The translations under genes were made by a program, and so were the position numbers. The notes under the pieces are model-generated. The model was not told the DNA's origin. It did no database searches and saw only the letters and a program-made list of their open reading frames with translations. A stretch of DNA of 64,000 nucleotides from Bostrychus sinensis (taxonomy: Eukaryota; Chordata; Actinopteri; Gobiiformes; Eleotridae), in NCBI GenBank assembly GCA_020698575.1, contig CM036245.1:7107173-7171172 (forward strand), given 5' to 3'. Shown here one piece after another: positions 1 through 12,360 of the stretch; positions within the stretch are counted from its first letter, which is position 1; each line of letters begins with the position of its first letter.

Positions 1-1545
1 TAACTGTGTTTATTTTGCAAACTGTGGAGGTTTTCATTAGGCTTCAGAGTGACACAGACCCAGGACAGTAACAAATGCAGGACATATCCCATTCATGTGT
101 ACTCAATTAAAAGAAAATGTATGTTGTGTGAAATAAAAACTCTGTTAACCTGTAGACAAAAGCCAAGTATGTGACTGAAGGACCCATCTTGTAGCAGTTT
201 GGATTCTTACATTGGATTTCCACTGCATGAATATCCGCTGCACTGCGGGCCGCCGCCAAACGACGGTGCAGACCCTCGCCTACAGGATCTGTCTCCACTC
301 CGCCATGCCAGGCGGTGGAGCCCTGAGCAGCTTGGGAAGAGCATGCACGGAAGGTACAAGTTTGTGCCAAAAAGCCATTAATAAAGTCCAAAACTACAAT
401 TTATTCAGAAGCTGAAGGACAGAAAACAGCAGTTTAATTTGAGATTGCTTTGGCGTTCACTCCACTTTTTTTTCACGGGGCTTTCCTCTCTAACGGGGAA
501 GTAGCTGGGAACTAAAAAGCTATACGAGTGCTATAAATATTAAATTGTGTCTGACATTGTTTCTGTAGTAAGTAAACAGCCTACTAAGACGGACTATCTA
601 AAAGACAACATGAGAAATAATGATTAAATGTAAATATTCTAATCAAAAACGTTTGTACGGAGTTACATTACTTTTAAATCCGGATGTTGTGCACGTCCAG
701 TTTCCTGTTTGGTGTGATCTGAGCTGCCGCACCGGTGCCACAGAGCTGCAGCGGTGGTGGAAAAGCTCTCATTCACTAGAACGGCTGCGTATTTACTGCA
801 GAGTGTGTGGAGCAGAGTCACATGCAGTGGAAATTGTGGGGTTACTCTGCAGGTCATAGGAAACATCCAAAATTGCTTTATCTCAGCCTGAAAAGCTCAA
901 AATGATTAGCCCTCACCAAGCTTTTAAACTCTTAATATATGCATTTTTTGAAAAGTCAGTGGGGAGAATGAATGGGAAATTTACTTCCAGAACCGGGTGG
1001 GCTGGGCAGTCACTGTTGAGCTCCATAGAAGAACCCGTGTTGGTCAACGTGTGGTGCGTTTGTTCACTTACACCAGCACAGTTAGTCAGTAGTAGGTGGG
1101 TGGAGTTATGGAAGCTGCCTCACTTACCATTTGTCCAAAACATAGCTCTGTCCACTCGCTGACGGCCCGGACACTGGCTCTGATAGATTCATAACACGTG
1201 TTTCCAGGCCTACCATTCATTATCTCACTTCAGACTGGGCCATAGCCATCGCGGGTCGACCTGAAGGCCAGCAGAGGTGACCCGTCCCGGTGTGAGCCTA
1301 ATGCACACTGGTTATGGCTCATTTATCATGCCCCAAGAGGACGGGGCTGTTCTGGGGTTACATGGGGTGAAAAGTCTGTTGTCAGAGTGCATCTGTGCCA
1401 AGTTATGTCATTATTTCTATTCAAATTAAGAAGTACAGCTAGTTTTTTATGGTGCACATAGGTCAACCATCAAAGTTAAGCGACTCTCTTCAGCGTCTGC
1501 CTGCTTGCATGCAGAGGTTTTATATTGACTTGCTGTAGGTTTTAA
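1..1545. other. unique non-coding DNA
   Basis: No exon, RNA gene or clear repeat is seen. Reading frames are short (under 100 codons), lack splice-site context and show no protein-like composition. Base composition is moderate, with small GC-rich patches near 240-330 and 720-800. Confidence 0.5.
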
Positions 1546-1655
1546 GCAGAACACTCTCCATCTATCCGGGTTTGGGAGCAGCACAAAGTACGGCTGTGTA
1601 TGGCTTTTAGGGCCATACACAGAATTTTAGAAATACAGAGGTCCATCATGTTAGG
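1546..1655. repeat. LINE 3'-tail-like fragment and flank of minisatellite A
   Basis: Positions 1550-1590 match a short dispersed motif (CTCTCCATYTATCC, then GGGAC/GAGC..GCACAAAG) also seen near 3410, 3570, 11215, 19765, 31160 and 33825. I know this motif as part of a common teleost non-LTR element tail. Positions 1604-1655 are the reverse complement, at roughly 80% identity by eye, of 25317-25375, which borders minisatellite C. Confidence 0.5.
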
Positions 1656-2290
1656 TTGAAGCCAAGTTTAGTCCTATTTTAGTCCTGATTCAGTCCCGAT
1701 TTAGATAAGATTTGGACTTGGTTTAGAACTGGTTAACTCTGTCTTTAGTCCTAGTTTAGGCCTGATTTAGTGCTGGTCTAAGCCTGATTTAGACCTGATT
1801 TAGGCCTGATTTAGACATGGTTTAGACTTGGTTTAGGTCTGGTTTAGTCCTAGTTTAGTCCTGGTTTCAACATGATTTAATCATTGTTTATATCTGGTTT
1901 AGTCCTGAATTAGTCCCGATTTAGACATGGTTTAGATCTGGTTTAATCCTAGTTTAGTACCAGTTTAGTCCTGGTTTAGACATGGTTTAGTCTTGGTTTA
2001 GATCAGTTTAGGCCTGATTTAGACCTGGTTTAGGGCTAATTTAGACCTGATTTAGTGCTGGTTTAAGCCTGATTTAGGCCTTATTTAGACATGGTTTAGT
2101 CTTGGTTTAGTCCCGTTTTAAACATGATTTAGACATGGTTTAGATCTGGATTAATCCTAGTTTAGTGCCAGTTTAGTCCTGGTTTAGACATGGTTTAGAC
2201 TTGGTTTAGATCAGTTTAGTCCTGGTTTAGACCTGATTTAGCCTTGGTTTAGTCTTGGTTTAGTCTTGGTTTAGACCTGTTTTGGTTCCT
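1656..2290 (+). repeat. minisatellite locus A, 11-bp TTTAGNCCTGG units
   Basis: Degenerate tandem array of 10-12 bp units such as TTTAGTCCTGG, TTTAGACATGG and TTTAGGCCTGA, about 55 units. The unit is the reverse complement of CTAAACCAGGA, the core of loci C-F. Units are diverged and no higher-order period dominates, so this looks old or non-homogenised. Confidence 0.9.
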
Positions 2291-3861
2291 TGCTGGTTTG
2301 GTTCTTTACTTACACAGTAAACATAGAAATACTGAGTTCCAGACGTCTCTGTGGTTTGTAAGAATCATCTGTGCACACAGATCTTGAGCAGCTCAGGTCC
2401 TGCCTGATAAAACATCTCTTGGTGGTAAATATTGTTTTAAGACTGAACTTCCCAGTGTCCTGCAGCCTGTGGTTCTTATAATCTCCTCATTATCTCCTCC
2501 ACAGCTCAGTCTTAATTTGGTTCTGTAGAAAAAGCCGCTCGGAGCTGGCACAAAGACAGTGTGATCCAGTTTTAGCTCGGTCGGGTGAAGTTAAGTAAAT
2601 AAGCAATTTGTAAGCTGCTGCAAAAGATAAACTCTCAAGACTGTGGATTTTGGGTGTCTCTAGTGTCATTTTTTTTGTATCTAAAATAACGTTACAATTT
2701 ATTTTCTCTCTCACCAACTAACTTCATGTCAATTCATAAATCTCAAGTCTTCCTCTAGGCCTCCAGCTTTAACCCCAGCATCATTCTGCCCTCCTCTGTT
2801 CACGTCCAAGCTATAACCTTGTATAGTTTGGTTACACTCAAGACATAGTGAACAGTATTTTATCCCATTTCCCACACTTTCTCTCATAAGTCTGGTGAAG
2901 TAGCTCCGTCTTATCGAGCTCTCGGCCGCACAGATGGACACGAACATAAACACCAAACTCCGAGCTGAGAAACACGACTGGAGCAGATTAGCACAAGACG
3001 CTTTAGAGCCACCTAAACTAATGCAGCAGCGGCTCCTCGCTCTTTAATCTAAATGTTGTGTTGTGCGTGACAAGGATCCAGCCTCTCGTTCACAGGCCGC
3101 AGCTGCTAAAAGTTTATAACGCCACTCAATCCTGCGGCTAATGTCAGTCACGTGACCTGCCCTGGATTATTCAGTGTCCCATATAGACATACCCAGGTGT
3201 CAAGCACTTCATTTGTGGCAGTATTTCGGTCTGTTTTGTTTTTTTAATCTGCTTGTAAACCTGTTAAACTGGTGAACAAGCTGTATGTGGCTATAATGTT
3301 GTATAGTGGAGTGAAATTATGCTTCTTTTTTGTATTTAACCTTTTTAAACGCTCCAAAAATGTTATTATTGTAGGACAAAACTCCAAGCACATGGTCAGT
3401 CACCTTTATGCTGGTCCCAAGCCTGTATAAATTGAGAGAGTTGCTTCATGAAGGGCCTTTTGGAGTCCCCTCAGCAAATCATCTGCCTCCTAGTGAGCAG
3501 TCGCATATTGTTATAGCAGTTTTTATGGCAGATGCTCATTGTAAGTGTCTGATGCAACCTTTTCCATTTGCCCTGGCATGGGACTGGCACAAAGTGTACA
3601 CTGGCTTGTTGCCTCACGTGGCTGGAATATCTGAAGTAAAAATCAATACCAGACTAAATATGATTTTATTAGGAGTCACCAATAAAAATCAAGGCACTAT
3701 ACATCATCTTCATTTCTTTTTTTCAAATGTGACCCAGGCCATTTTCTCCTAAATCAAATGTGTTTCTGATCTTTTACAATGCGACTTCAGGCTGAACAGG
3801 GAGCTGATGGAGCTTAGTAGAAAGAAAGTGAGGTTTTGAACTTAATTAGTGTTTCAAGCTT
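2291..3861. other. unique non-coding DNA with two LINE-tail fragments
   Basis: Mostly unique sequence. Short fragments of the dispersed GCTTGGGACTGGCACAAAG motif occur at about 3405-3440 (complement) and 3565-3610. No supported gene; the 114-codon frame at 3408-3752 runs through these fragments. Confidence 0.45.
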
Positions 3862-4190
3862 CCATATTATGCTTTTTTCAGGATTTTTGAAAGCGTGTTG
3901 GACACCTTTGCATTAGTAACTTAAAATAATGCACTATATGTGGAAAACGTCTTCTGTTGGGGAGAAAGCTTGGATTAAGTGTCTGACGCCCCCTGCTGGC
4001 AACGGTGGGGACTGGACAGAGGATAAAATGGCTATTTAGGACGGCTATTAGCAACATGACGCTAACAGAAGCTAGGAAGCTGTCAGCTCAAACAATTGTG
4101 AATGAAACAAAATACTACTTCAGGTATGTTTTTGTAGTGGAAACATTATAACATGTTTAAAAAAAGTCAATTTAGCAGAATAGGGGACCT
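3862..4190 (+). mobile_element. TTAA-type MITE (AGGTCCC family), copy 1
   Basis: Begins CCATATTATGCTTTTTTC and ends ATAGGGGACCT followed by TTAA (4191-4194). Internal marks shared with the copies at 10061, 51850 and 62440 are CCCCCTGCTGGCAACGGTGG and GTGAATGAAACAAAA. Inverted ends AGGTCCC(A/C)TAT with TTAA targets are typical of piggyBac- or Kolobok-type non-autonomous elements. The left TTAA is eroded. It has no coding capacity. Confidence 0.75.
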
Positions 4191-4194
4191 TTAA

Positions 4195-4405
4195 CCCCGT
4201 AGAACCCAGACATAGAAATATTTGTTGGAAAAAAATCATCCGTGCTAAATTTTAGTCAATGGGGATGAGTAAGAACAAAAATTTGTCAATATTTTTGGTA
4301 AGCAGCATTCATGAATTAGTTAATACATTTTAAAAAAAACTCCTACTTTTTTGCCATGACTTTTGAATTATATGCTGCATATTTGCAACAGAGGGTGCTA
4401 CGGGG
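4195..4405. mobile_element. 211-bp TTAA-flanked MITE
   Basis: Left end CCCCGTAGAACCC and right end GGGTGCTACGGGG form inverted repeats with one difference. TTAA lies at both borders (4191-4194 and 4406-4409). The left TTAA is also the right target site of the preceding MITE, so one insertion used the other's border. The superfamily (piggyBac or Kolobok) is inferred from TTAA only. Confidence 0.8.
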
Positions 4406-4409
4406 TTAA

Positions 4410-5272
4410 AGTGATATTTTTGTTCAAGATAAACATGATGAGGGGTTGTATCGTGACTGTACTGAGGAGAAATGAGAAAAGATGAGAAGTATAAAGGAAT
4501 TAAGATTGAGGAGTCCCACAACTTCTGGCTCTGTTTTGTCTTTTTCTGCACATCCGGGTCACGCCAGGGTTGAGGCTGTTCACACACGAGACAAAAAACA
4601 CTTCTATATCAGAAAAAAGTCTTTGGACTGGTGGGACAAAGAGGAGAACAGGCCCACTTCACACAGAGAGCGGCGACATCATGTCATTTAGCCCCTGAAA
4701 CTTTTTAAATGTCACTAATGCAATAGTTCTGCTAGTTCCTAAGTTGGAAAGACAATAAAACAGCTGATTGGTCTGGTATCGATGTGAGCTTTACAGCCCT
4801 GAGATGGCTCCGACGCGCGCCCCCCATGCACCAGAATAAACTCCAGGGAGGAACATATTATCCTCATTAATACAAATATTCTGGGCTAATTGCTTGTGAT
4901 CGTCAAAAACCATTGATTATGTGGCCAGACAGGGCTGAGAGCACTGACACTGGATCCACTTTGTGCTCCAGGTCCCGGGGCTGGTTAAGTCTCTCCCCCC
5001 CTCGGCAACATCTGCGAAAACGTCGATCCGTGAAATCCGAACAAGTCGAAGGCAGTATATGTATTATTTTTTTTGCGTCGATGCTATGGTCTTTTATAGC
5101 AAACAGTACCGAGGGAGCGGCGCTGGAGTGATATCGACAGGAGTCTGCAGGACGCGCAGACTCTGAGTTAGCAGTGGATCGGGTTAACGCGGCCCATTGA
5201 TGTGGCTTTTTACACAGATCATATTCATAACACAGGAGGCTGCACTACACTACTACATCCTGGGGTCAGGAG
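4410..5272. other. unique non-coding DNA
   Basis: No recognisable gene or repeat. Small CpG-bearing patches lie near 4800-4830 and 5010-5170. Confidence 0.45.
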
Positions 5273-5273
5273 C

Positions 5274-5312
<39 letters not shown>

Positions 5313-5593
5313 ACAGTTGTAGAAGCGGCATGAGTAGTCGTAGTCGTAACATCAGTAGTATGAGTAATTTTTGTAATTTCATTAGTTGTGACAGTAGTTG
5401 TAAGAGTTTTAGAAGGAGCAGGAGTAGTTGTAGTAGAATTAGTAGTACCAGTAGTAGTAGGAGTAGTTGTTGCAGTAATAGTAGTAGTAGTGGTAGTGGT
5501 AGTAGTAATAGAAGTAGTAGTAATGTTTGTAGTATCAATAGTAGTACTATACTAGTCGTAATTGTAATTTCATTAGTTGGGGCAGCAGTAGTG

Positions 5594-5638
<45 letters not shown>

Positions 5639-6335
5639 ATAGAAATATTAGTAACGTTTGTAGTATCAGTAGTAGTACTATACTAGTTGTAATTGTAATT
5701 ATTGTAAGTTCTAGAAGGAGCAGGAGTAGTTGTAGTAGTAGAATTAGTAGTACCAGTAGTAGTAGGAGTAGTTGTTGCAGTAGTAGTAGTACGTAGTAGT
5801 AGTAGTAGTGACAGTTGTAGAAGCGGCATGAGTAGTCATAGTCGTAACATCAGTAGTATAAGTAGTTTTTGTAATTTCATTTGTTGCGACAGTAGTTGTA
5901 GGACTTCTGGAAGGAGCATAGTGGTAGTAGTAGAATTTGTAGTACCTGTAGTAGTTGTTGGAGAAGCTGTTGCAGTTGTGGTAATAGTAGTATTAGTAGT
6001 AGTAACCGTTGTAGTGTGAGTAGTATACTAGTAGTAATTGTAATTTCATTAGTTGTGGTAGTAGTTGTAGAAGTTCTAGAAGGAGCAGGAGTAGTTGTAG
6101 TAGTAGAATTAGTAGTAGTAGTAGTAGTAGCAGTAGTAGTAGCAGTAGTAGTAGTAGTAGTAGTACAAGTAGTAGTAGTAGTGGTGCAACTCTAGACTTT
6201 AACACTCCCCTGTAAAAGCTCCTCAGTGTGGTGGCAGTAGTTCTAGAAGTAGTAGTAGCATTTGTAGTATCAGTAGTAGTACTATACAAGTCATATTTGT
6301 AATTTCATTGGTTGGGGCAGACATTGTAAGAGAAA

Positions 6336-6376
<41 letters not shown>

Positions 6377-6900
6377 CAAGTAGCAGTACCATTAGTAGGA
6401 GTTGCAGTACCAGAAGTAGTTGCTGTTGTTCTATGGCAGTGGCAACCCCAATTTTGGTACTAGCAGAAATAGTAGTAGTAGTAACAGCTGTAGAAGCAGC
6501 ATGAGTAGTAGTAGTAGTAGTAGTAGTAAAATTGGTAGTATGAGTAGTAGTACTATAGTAGTACTAGTATTCATTGTAATTTAATTAATTGTGCCAGTAG
6601 TTGTAGGAGAAGGAGTGGGTGTGGGAGTAGTAGTAGTTGCAGAAGCTGTTGCAGTAGCTGTTGTTGTAGCAATAGTAGTAGTAATAGTAAGAGTAGTGGT
6701 AGTAGTAGTAGTAGTAGTAGTAACAGTTGTAGAAACAACAGGAGGAGGAGGTGGTAGTAATAGTAGTAGTATTAATTCTCAATGAATCAAACTTTTTTTT
6801 TTTTAACCTTAGTGAAAAAGTGGGTAGTAGTGCTAGACTCAAAGATCCCAATTTTGGCATTGGTAGAAATAGCAGTAGTAGTACTAGTAGTACTATATAG
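5273..6900 (+). repeat. (TAG)n trinucleotide field with imperfect larger repeats
   Basis: About 1.6 kb dominated by TAG/AGT triplets. Pure runs occur at 5276-5310, 5595-5640 and 6340-6375. Larger blocks recur: a block with GGCATGAGTAGTC near 5326 and 5826, and one with GAAGGAGCAGGAGTAG near 5410, 5713 and 6078. This shows local segmental duplication on top of slippage. Open frames encoding poly-Ser, poly-Val or poly-Leu here are a triplet-repeat artefact. Confidence 0.92.
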
Positions 6901-8154
6901 AATAGTAAAAGAAGTAAATTTTGTCTTTTTGATATAAGGTGAAGAGAACATCTTTACCTTTTGTCTGGAAATGAAAAGAAATTTAAAAGTTAAAAGGGTG
7001 TTCAGTGCACCACATGAACACGTCCCAGTGCTGCGTCTTTTACAGAAATCATCAGAGCCCAGAGCCCCGGCAGCAGCAGGAGAAGTCTTTCTCTCACAGT
7101 TTCATCTTGTGATCACTAACAGACTAACGACTTTATGAAATCATGGTGTTATCTGAATCATACGACTCACATTTACCAACACCAGTACAGGAAGGGCCGG
7201 CCAATCAGAGAGCAGCTTCTCCTGGGAATAAAAACCAGTCAGAGGCATCGGTGTCGGAGGCTCTGGTCTGACCCTCCGCTGTTGGCACCGAGTCTGGAAA
7301 TCTTGGGTGAAAGCTTTTTCTTTTTAGTCTGGGAAAGCTGCCGTCTGAATCTCTTTACGTTGAGTTATGCAAACCAACACTGTCCTCTCCATTTATTTCT
7401 TTTTTGTTCTTTAAACCTTCGCACTTCTCTTTTGTCCATCCTTCTCTGAGTGAGTTGTAATCAGTGTCGTCCATAAAAACCTGTGGTAGGAAGCTGCCTG
7501 CCTCCTCATCACAGACTCAGGACGTCCTATTCTCAGGATGTGGCTTTGACAGATCACACTGGCGTCTGGCTGCTGATCTCTCATTGAAAGCCTGTACATT
7601 TCACTACACCCCCCGTCCCGTCCCGCAGCCCCTCTTCCTCGCGGTCCCGGGCCGGCGCAGGCTGGTGTGTACGTGTGCGAACCGGAGAGCCCCTCTGTGC
7701 TCGTTGTGCTAATAAAACAGCCCGCTCTATGGGACACCGGACACCCTGGATCAAACCCCATCACATTACTGAAATCTTACACCTCCTCCCCGGGACCGCC
7801 CCCCTCGCCCTCCCCGCTGCAGCCTACATGTCGGAGGTGCACGCGATTCTGTACCGGGACAGGCCCGAATGTGTGTTTACTCGCGGCTTGACATTCCCTT
7901 CACAATAGAGCGTCTGCGCGGGCCGACTAAGTGGAGGCGTGCGGATCGATGGGGCGTCCTGTGGGGAGGATCCTGTGATACGTGAGGGGCCCGTGTTGTC
8001 TTTGTGTGACACTGGACACATCGGGAGTCTTCACAGCAAAGACCAGGACCAGGTTCTAGACCAGGCTCTGATGGAGGCCCGAGGAGGGTGGCTGTTTGTG
8101 CTTCTCTGAGTGGGACAGAAAAAGTTAAAACCAATCTTAATATGTCACACCTGT
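6901..8154. other. unique DNA, GC- and CpG-richer from 7250
   Basis: No repeat is recognised. A CCAAT box (GGCCAATCAG, about 7198) lies about 30 bp upstream of GGGAATAAAAACC (about 7226), a promoter-like spacing, but no gene follows that I can support. Frames at 7411-8134 show no domain or splice logic. Confidence 0.4.
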
Positions 8155-9330
8155 GGTCTGGGTTAGGTCTTCGTTTAGTCCTGGTTTAGACCCAGATTAG
8201 GTACGCTTGATCAATATCGCTCACACATATTCCAGGCTTTTTGAGGGCCCCTCCCTCCAGTGGGCCCTGAGTGATCAGTAACCTTTACCCCCCAGTCCGA
8301 CGGCCCTGCTGGGGTAGTTAGACCCAGTTAGTGCCCTGATTTAGTCCTCCTTTTGTTCTTGTTTAGATCCAGTTTAGTCCTAGTTTAGTCTTGGTTTAGA
8401 CATGGTTTAGTCATGTTTTTGTTCTGGTTTAGACCCAGTTTAATCCTAGTTTAGTACTGGTTTTGACCTGGTTTAGTTCTGGTATTGTTCTGTTTTACTC
8501 CTTTGTTTAATCCTGCTTTAGTCCAGGTTTAGATCCAGTTCAGGCCTGGGCGTAGTCCCTTGTTTAGTACTGCTTTTGTTCTTGTTTACACCCAGTTTAG
8601 TCCTGTTTTAGACATGGTTTAGACCTGGTTTAGTCATGTTTTTATTCTAGTTCAGAACCAGTTTAGTCCTGGTTTAGTCCTTGTTTAGACCTGGTTTAGT
8701 TCTGGTAGAGTTCTAGTTTATTTCTGGTTCAGTCCTGGTTTAGTTCTGGTTTAGTCCTGGTTTAGTCATGCTTCCGTTCTTGTTAAGACCCAGTTTTGTG
8801 CTGGTTCAGGCCCAGTTTACTCATGGTTTAGGCCTAGTTTAGACCTGGTTTAGTCTTGGTTTAGATATGGTTTAGTTCTGGTATTGTTCTGTTTTACTCC
8901 TTTGTTTAATCCTGCTTTAGTCCAGGTTTAGATCTAGTTCAGGCCTGGGGTAGTCCCTTGTTTAGTACTGCTTTTGTTCTTGTTTAGACCCAGTTTAGTC
9001 CTGTTTTAGACATGGTTTAGTTCTGGAAGAGTTCTAGTTTATTTCTGGTTCAGTCCTGGTTTAGACCTGGTTTAGTCATGTTTTTGTTCTAGTTCAGAAC
9101 CAGTTTAGTCCTGGTTTAGTCCTCGTTTAGCCCTGGTTTAGTTCTGATAGAGTTCTAGCTTATTTCTGGTTCAGTTCTGGTTTAGTCCTTGTTTAGAGCT
9201 GGTTTAGTCATGCTTCCGTTCTTATTAAGACCCAGTTTTGTGCTGGTTCAGGCCCAGTTTACTCCTGGTTTAGGCCTAGTTTAGACCTGGTGTAGTCTTA
9301 GTTTAGACTCAGTTTAGACTCAGTTTAGTC
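8155..9330 (+). repeat. minisatellite locus B, 11-bp TTTAG units with ~400-bp block duplication
   Basis: Degenerate array of TTTAGTCCTGG-type units in the same orientation as locus A, interrupted by about 110 bp of other sequence at 8206-8314. Blocks are duplicated inside the array. The block starting GGTATTGTTCTGTTTTAC at 8481 recurs at 8880 (399 bp apart), and the block with TCATGCTTCCGTTCTT at about 8766 recurs at about 9207. Confidence 0.9.
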
Positions 9331-10060
9331 CTGTACAGTCATTCTTAAGAAAGATTAACTTATTTTGACCCTGGATTTAGACCTGGACTAATCCTGATTT
9401 ACGCCCATTTTAGTTAAAGGTGTTGCGTGAAATCCAAAATATTTAGTGTAGACGTGTGTGACATCACATCAGACAGAAGCATCCAGTGACCCTCAGACTT
9501 AGCTCTGAGTTGTTGCTCTCTCATGACAACCAACAGTAAGTGTGCCGCCTGATTTACTGAGGCCCTAAAAACAATCTGACTAAAGTTTACCTCCACTGTT
9601 GTCCCGGAGCAAACGGAGTGTGACTCATGGCGTAGGTGTATGTGAGCTCAGAGCAAGTGTGTGCTGCTGATGTGGGGCGGCCCGATGTGTTTTCTTTGCC
9701 CCTTAATGAGAGATCAAAGCCTGAGGTCCCGACCCTGAAGAGCAGGAGGAGGAGGAGGAACAGCCGTAAATCTGGCAACTGCTCCACTCTGGGATCTCTC
9801 AGAGCACAGATACAGGACGACCCGTGAAGGTGTTTCAGAGCAGGGTCTGTTTCGGGAGGGACGATGGTAATTAGAAGTGGTGTTTTACTGTAAAAGGCTA
9901 CAAATGACCAAAAATACAAAAAGACATTAGCGTTGGTTGGACATGTTTAATCCAAAGAAATATTTTAGAGCTGGATGTGTCTGCATTCTGTGTTGTTAAA
10001 AAAATCTGTCATATTTATGGAAAAATATTGGAAATTTTACCATAAAAAATTGTTTAAAAA
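9331..10060. other. unique non-coding DNA
   Basis: A few decayed TTTAGACCTGG-like words persist to about 9410. After that there is no recognisable repeat or gene. Confidence 0.45.
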
Positions 10061-11168
10061 AATCCAATATTATGCTTTTTTTCAAACTTTTTGAAATAAA
10101 TTTGGGCATCAACATTGCAGGTTTTATAACTTACAAAACATATATGTATTGAAAACGTGCTGTTACTGGTGTTGTAGATGCAGTTTTACTCGGTCTTGGT
10201 CTTGAATCCAATTTTATGCGGTTTTGTCTCATTCTCAGATGTGGCGGTCTCTGAGATTTTATTTTTTAAATTTTATTTATTTATTTATTTATTTATTTAT
10301 TTTGTTACCAAACATAAGAAAATACTATACTTCGTTATTTTTCAGCATTAGAAGAACCTGGAAAATGTTCTGTTCTCTGTTTGTGGAGTCTGTAGCATTA
10401 GATCATTAAAATAATAATGTTTCTGAACCACTTTTTCAACTTCTCTCCTTAATTTTAGTCTTAGTTCACAGGGTTTGGTCTCGACCTTGTCTCAGTTTGC
10501 CTTGGTCTTGGCCTTGACTTGGTCTCGGTCCTTAAAAGTCTTGGTCTTGAACCCAAAAAGTCTTGGGGCCAGTTCACACTGGTCTCAGACAACTCTAGCT
10601 GTTACTTTCATTTTGCAGAAAACGCTTGGATTAGGTGTCTGTCACTTTAAGACTCGCTCTGTCCCCGCCCCCTTCAGTCTGTCAGCTCCGAGCTCCTTGG
10701 GACGCTGCAGTTTTTCTCATCTCTGCTGCGCTGTTGTGGTGCAGGGCTGAGGCCTTCCTCTGACTAAGGCCTTCTACAGACACCAATGCTTTGTAATCTT
10801 CTAGTTTGACTTCGCACGTAAATGAAGTTGGGAGGATTTGTGTTTAAACATCTCAGAGTGCTCGTACAGAACAGGTGGGGCATAGACAGAGAATGATAAA
10901 ATAACTAATTAGCACGGCTATTAGCAACATGACGCTAAAACATCATAGTGGCCACTGTTTACGCGCTGAAATGATCAGAATGAGTTCAGTGACAGCAGCA
11001 CTTCCTGGAGAAGGCGGGGTTTCACAGGTTTAAGTAGAGCTGTGAGACCGAGCGTTTTCAGTTCTTGAGAGGGGCAGCACCTCAGGCATACAGGATTACT
11101 CAAAAGTGTGAATGAAACAAAACACAACTCTGGAAATATTTTTGAGGAGTAACCAACATTTTAACATG
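10061..11168 (+). mobile_element. TTAA-type MITE (AGGTCCC family), copy 2, carrying a nested element
   Basis: Starts with ATATTATGCTTTTTTC as in copy 1. It continues through GAAAACGCTTGGATTAGGTG, ATTAGCAACATGACGCTAA and GTGAATGAAACAAAA to about 11168. It is longer than copy 1 because it keeps more of the interior (ACCGAGCGTTTTCAG and related blocks) and because a 431-bp element is inserted at 10167-10597. The terminal TTAA sites are not clear. Confidence 0.7.
10167..10597 (-). mobile_element. hAT-type non-autonomous element rich in GAGACCAAGAC, nested
   Basis: Flanked by a perfect 8-bp duplication GCTGTTAC (10159-10166 and 10598-10605), the size made by hAT transposases. The host copy at 51850-52576 reads GCTCTTACATTGACTTTGC at the equivalent place, which gives the empty site. 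Interior marks are CATTAGATCATTAAAA and repeated GGTCTTGGTCT words. Related copies are at 23500, 50290, 58430 and 63632. No transposase frame. Confidence 0.85.
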
Positions 11169-11199
11169 GCCTTTCCCTTCCAGTCACAGCAAATCATCA

Positions 11200-12360
11200 A
11201 ATCTTGCCCTTCTTCATGCAACCCTCTCCATTTATCCAGGCTTGGGACTGGCACAAAGAGTACACAGGCTTATGTTCCCTGTAGCTGGATTTTTGTTGTT
11301 GTGGCAGAAATAAAATCGGATAATGGCGCTTAATAATTAAAGTTGTTTATCTTGTGTTGGAGCTGCTGATTTCTGTCTTCATTTGTTAAGCCTCTGTCCA
11401 AAACAACACCAGCCCGAATCAGCAGCGTACGCCCAGAGCCAAAAACACAGATTATCACTCCTTATCAGCTGCAGCGGGACACGAAGGCTGCTGCTGCTGT
11501 GGATCTATGATGGTCCAGATTTTAGCCACACGTCCCACCACACACGACCGTGATGAGGTCAAGGTCCAGGTCCCGGATCACAAACAGACCTGATACAAAA
11601 GCGGAGTAACGGTAATCTGTGAGGCAGTTAGCGTAAAACCGGATTAGACAACGACACTTAATGAATCTGCCGCAGAAATCCGGACACTCTGAGACCGGCT
11701 AATAGGATCCACTCAGGACCAGGGCCTGTGTGGGTGAAAGGGGGTGTTTTTACGGGACATTGTGACTTTGAACAACAGTGTTTTGGGTACATTTACCTAA
11801 TAACTAGTCACAAAGATCCAGCGGTGGAAGAAGTACCCAGAAATTGTACTCAAATTAAATAACTTACTTTAATATTACCAACAAAAATATAACTTTAGAA
11901 AACTACAACCACTGTCCTTTACCTACAATCCACTTATGAGGTCAAACTAACTTTTTTTTTACTCATTTCGTAATAATAATAATAATGTTGACATGAGTGA
12001 GAGTCCAATATGGCCCTCAGCTTCCATCATAAAAAGCATTGTTTATGGCTCTCTAGCTACCTTTAAGCAGCGTTTCTATACAACTGTGCAGCTCTGCCAT
12101 TCTCAAGCCAGAGCTTTTCTTTGGTCTGAAATCAACTTCAGTTGGAGTTTATGACCGACTGTACTATTAGGATTTCATTAGGATAAAAACTGAACTTAAC
12201 CTGAAATGATATTACCATAATGGATTTGAAAAACCTCAGTGTCTCCACAGAAGATCACCAAATATTACACCAAAACAGAAAACATACATCTGAACAAGAG
12301 AATAGATAGGTTGGTTATCATAAACAGTTTGTTAGTTAAAAGGTTACTTAGTTACCCCAT
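11200..12360. other. unique DNA with a LINE-tail fragment
   Basis: Positions 11205-11275 carry the dispersed CTCTCCATTTATCCAGGCTT / GGGACTGGCACAAAG motif. The rest shows no gene; 11390-11720 is balanced in composition and repeat-free. Confidence 0.45.

Noticed and set aside
7198..7245. CCAAT plus TATA-like pair as a promoter
   Set aside because: Spacing is plausible, but no transcript, initiator or downstream gene can be supported from sequence alone.
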